Assembly (NCBI GenBank): GCA_947461185.1
Contig: CANHJY010000076.1
Location: forward strand, 1-8,114
Direction of reading: 5' to 3'
Length of the DNA stretch: 8,114 nucleotides
Source of the DNA: Flavobacteriales bacterium
GTDB taxonomy: Bacteria > Bacteroidota > Bacteroidia > Flavobacteriales_D > Crocinitomicaceae
The notes beneath the pieces were generated by a model. The model did no database searches. It was not told the origin of the DNA and saw only the letters and a list, made by a program, of their open reading frames with translations. Shown in pieces: positions 7,589 to 8,114 of the stretch (positions are counted from its first letter, which is position 1; each line of letters starts with the position of its first letter). A program made the position numbers and the translations under genes.

Positions 7589-8114
7589 CAATCCGAATTT
7601 TAATAAGGTTTTCAGTAATTCGTTGATTGAGTATGGATTCTTCTTTCAATTGGTATTCAAATTCTGCTTTCAAACTTGTAAAACGTTCTATGAAATCGAA
7701 ATCGTCTTCGTCATCAGGTAAGCCAACATAACGTCCAGGGGTCAAAACGTAATCCAATTCCTTAACTCGTTCATTGGTCGCAGAAGCACAGAAACCAGTT
7801 ACATCTTCATATTTCCCATTTGGATTTCGCCAGTTGTGGTAAGTGTCAGCAATTAGGTTGATGTCTTCTTGTGCTAGTTCCTTCGTTTTGCGGCTAATCA
7901 AATGCCCTAAATTTCGGGCATCAATGAATAGTATTTCATTTTTCCGATTTCTAAACTTTCCGTTGGTTCTGTTCTTACTCATGAACCACAAACAAGCAGG
8001 AATTTGAGTATTCAAGAATAGTTTTGCAGGTAGGTTCACTATACAATCAATTAATCCTTCTTCGATTAGTTTTTTTCTTATTGCATCTTCTCCACCAGTT
8101 TTTGTAGTTAATGA
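7581..8114 (-). CDS. hsdM: Type I restriction-modification DNA methyltransferase subunit HsdM, C-terminal part (partial)
   Basis: HsdM methylates adenine in the HsdS-defined site, using S-adenosylmethionine. Only the last 177 codons are in the window; the reading frame is open to the right edge, so the gene continues beyond it. Visible family hallmarks are the GGEDAIRKKLIEEGLID stretch (residues 7-23 of the visible part), NLPAKLF..T.IPACLWF (27-44), LFIDAR (62-67), and YVLTPGRYVG (122-131). These follow the catalytic NPPF region, which lies outside the window. The GTG at 8039 could be mistaken for a start, but it is an internal Val in the family's conserved block, with conserved sequence continuing upstream of it. 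A helical tail (about 140-177) ends in an 8-base overlap with hsdS. As the first visible gene, its promoter is off the window. Confidence 0.95.
   Translation of the reverse strand, partial: SLTTKTGGEDAIRKKLIEEGLIDCIVNLPAKLFLNTQIPACLWFMSKNRTNGKFRNRKNEILFIDARNLGHLISRKTKELAQEDINLIADTYHNWRNPNGKYEDVTGFCASATNERVKELDYVLTPGRYVGLPDDEDDFDFIERFTSLKAEFEYQLKEESILNQRITENLIKIRIDE

Noticed and set aside
7581..8039. Reading 8039 as the true start of a short 152-residue gene
   Set aside because: The codon is GTG inside a conserved HsdM block, and the open frame continues upstream with matching HsdM sequence to the window edge.

Overview
The window looks like a chromosomal defence locus of a Bacteroidota bacterium, probably of Flavobacterium or Cytophaga type. 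The reasons are the AT-rich sequence (about one third G+C by eye), the lack of Shine-Dalgarno motifs before the starts, and one good match to the Bacteroidota promoter consensus (TTG, 20-base spacer, TAGATTTG). All supported genes lie on the minus strand, so transcription runs from the right end (8114) to the left end (1).

Reading in the direction of transcription: the 3' end of hsdM (7581-8114, cut by the window edge), hsdS (6395-7588), a 195-residue helical protein resembling a HEPN domain (5811-6398), a 597-residue fused DUF262-DUF1524 protein of the GmrSD type (4008-5801), and hsdR (790-4011). The junctions are very tight: an 8-base overlap, a 4-base ATGA overlap, a 9-base gap and another 4-base ATGA overlap. 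This is what one expects of a single translationally coupled operon. After a 78-base gap comes an unrecognised 203-residue protein with a C-terminal membrane segment (100-711). At the left edge, a likely promoter (77-107) precedes the first 17 codons of a further gene whose start looks like a signal peptide (1-52).

HsdM, HsdS and HsdR form a type I restriction-modification system. HsdS recognises the site, HsdM methylates adenine in it, and HsdR translocates and cuts unmodified DNA. The GmrSD-type protein belongs to a family whose studied members cut modified phage DNA, so the locus may pair restriction of unmodified DNA with restriction of modified DNA under one promoter. The most interesting feature is the two-gene module (HEPN-like protein plus DUF262-DUF1524 protein) built without gaps between hsdS and hsdR. 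The second is the membrane-anchored unknown just behind hsdR. I see no insertion sequence, tRNA, rRNA, CRISPR array or convincing terminator.
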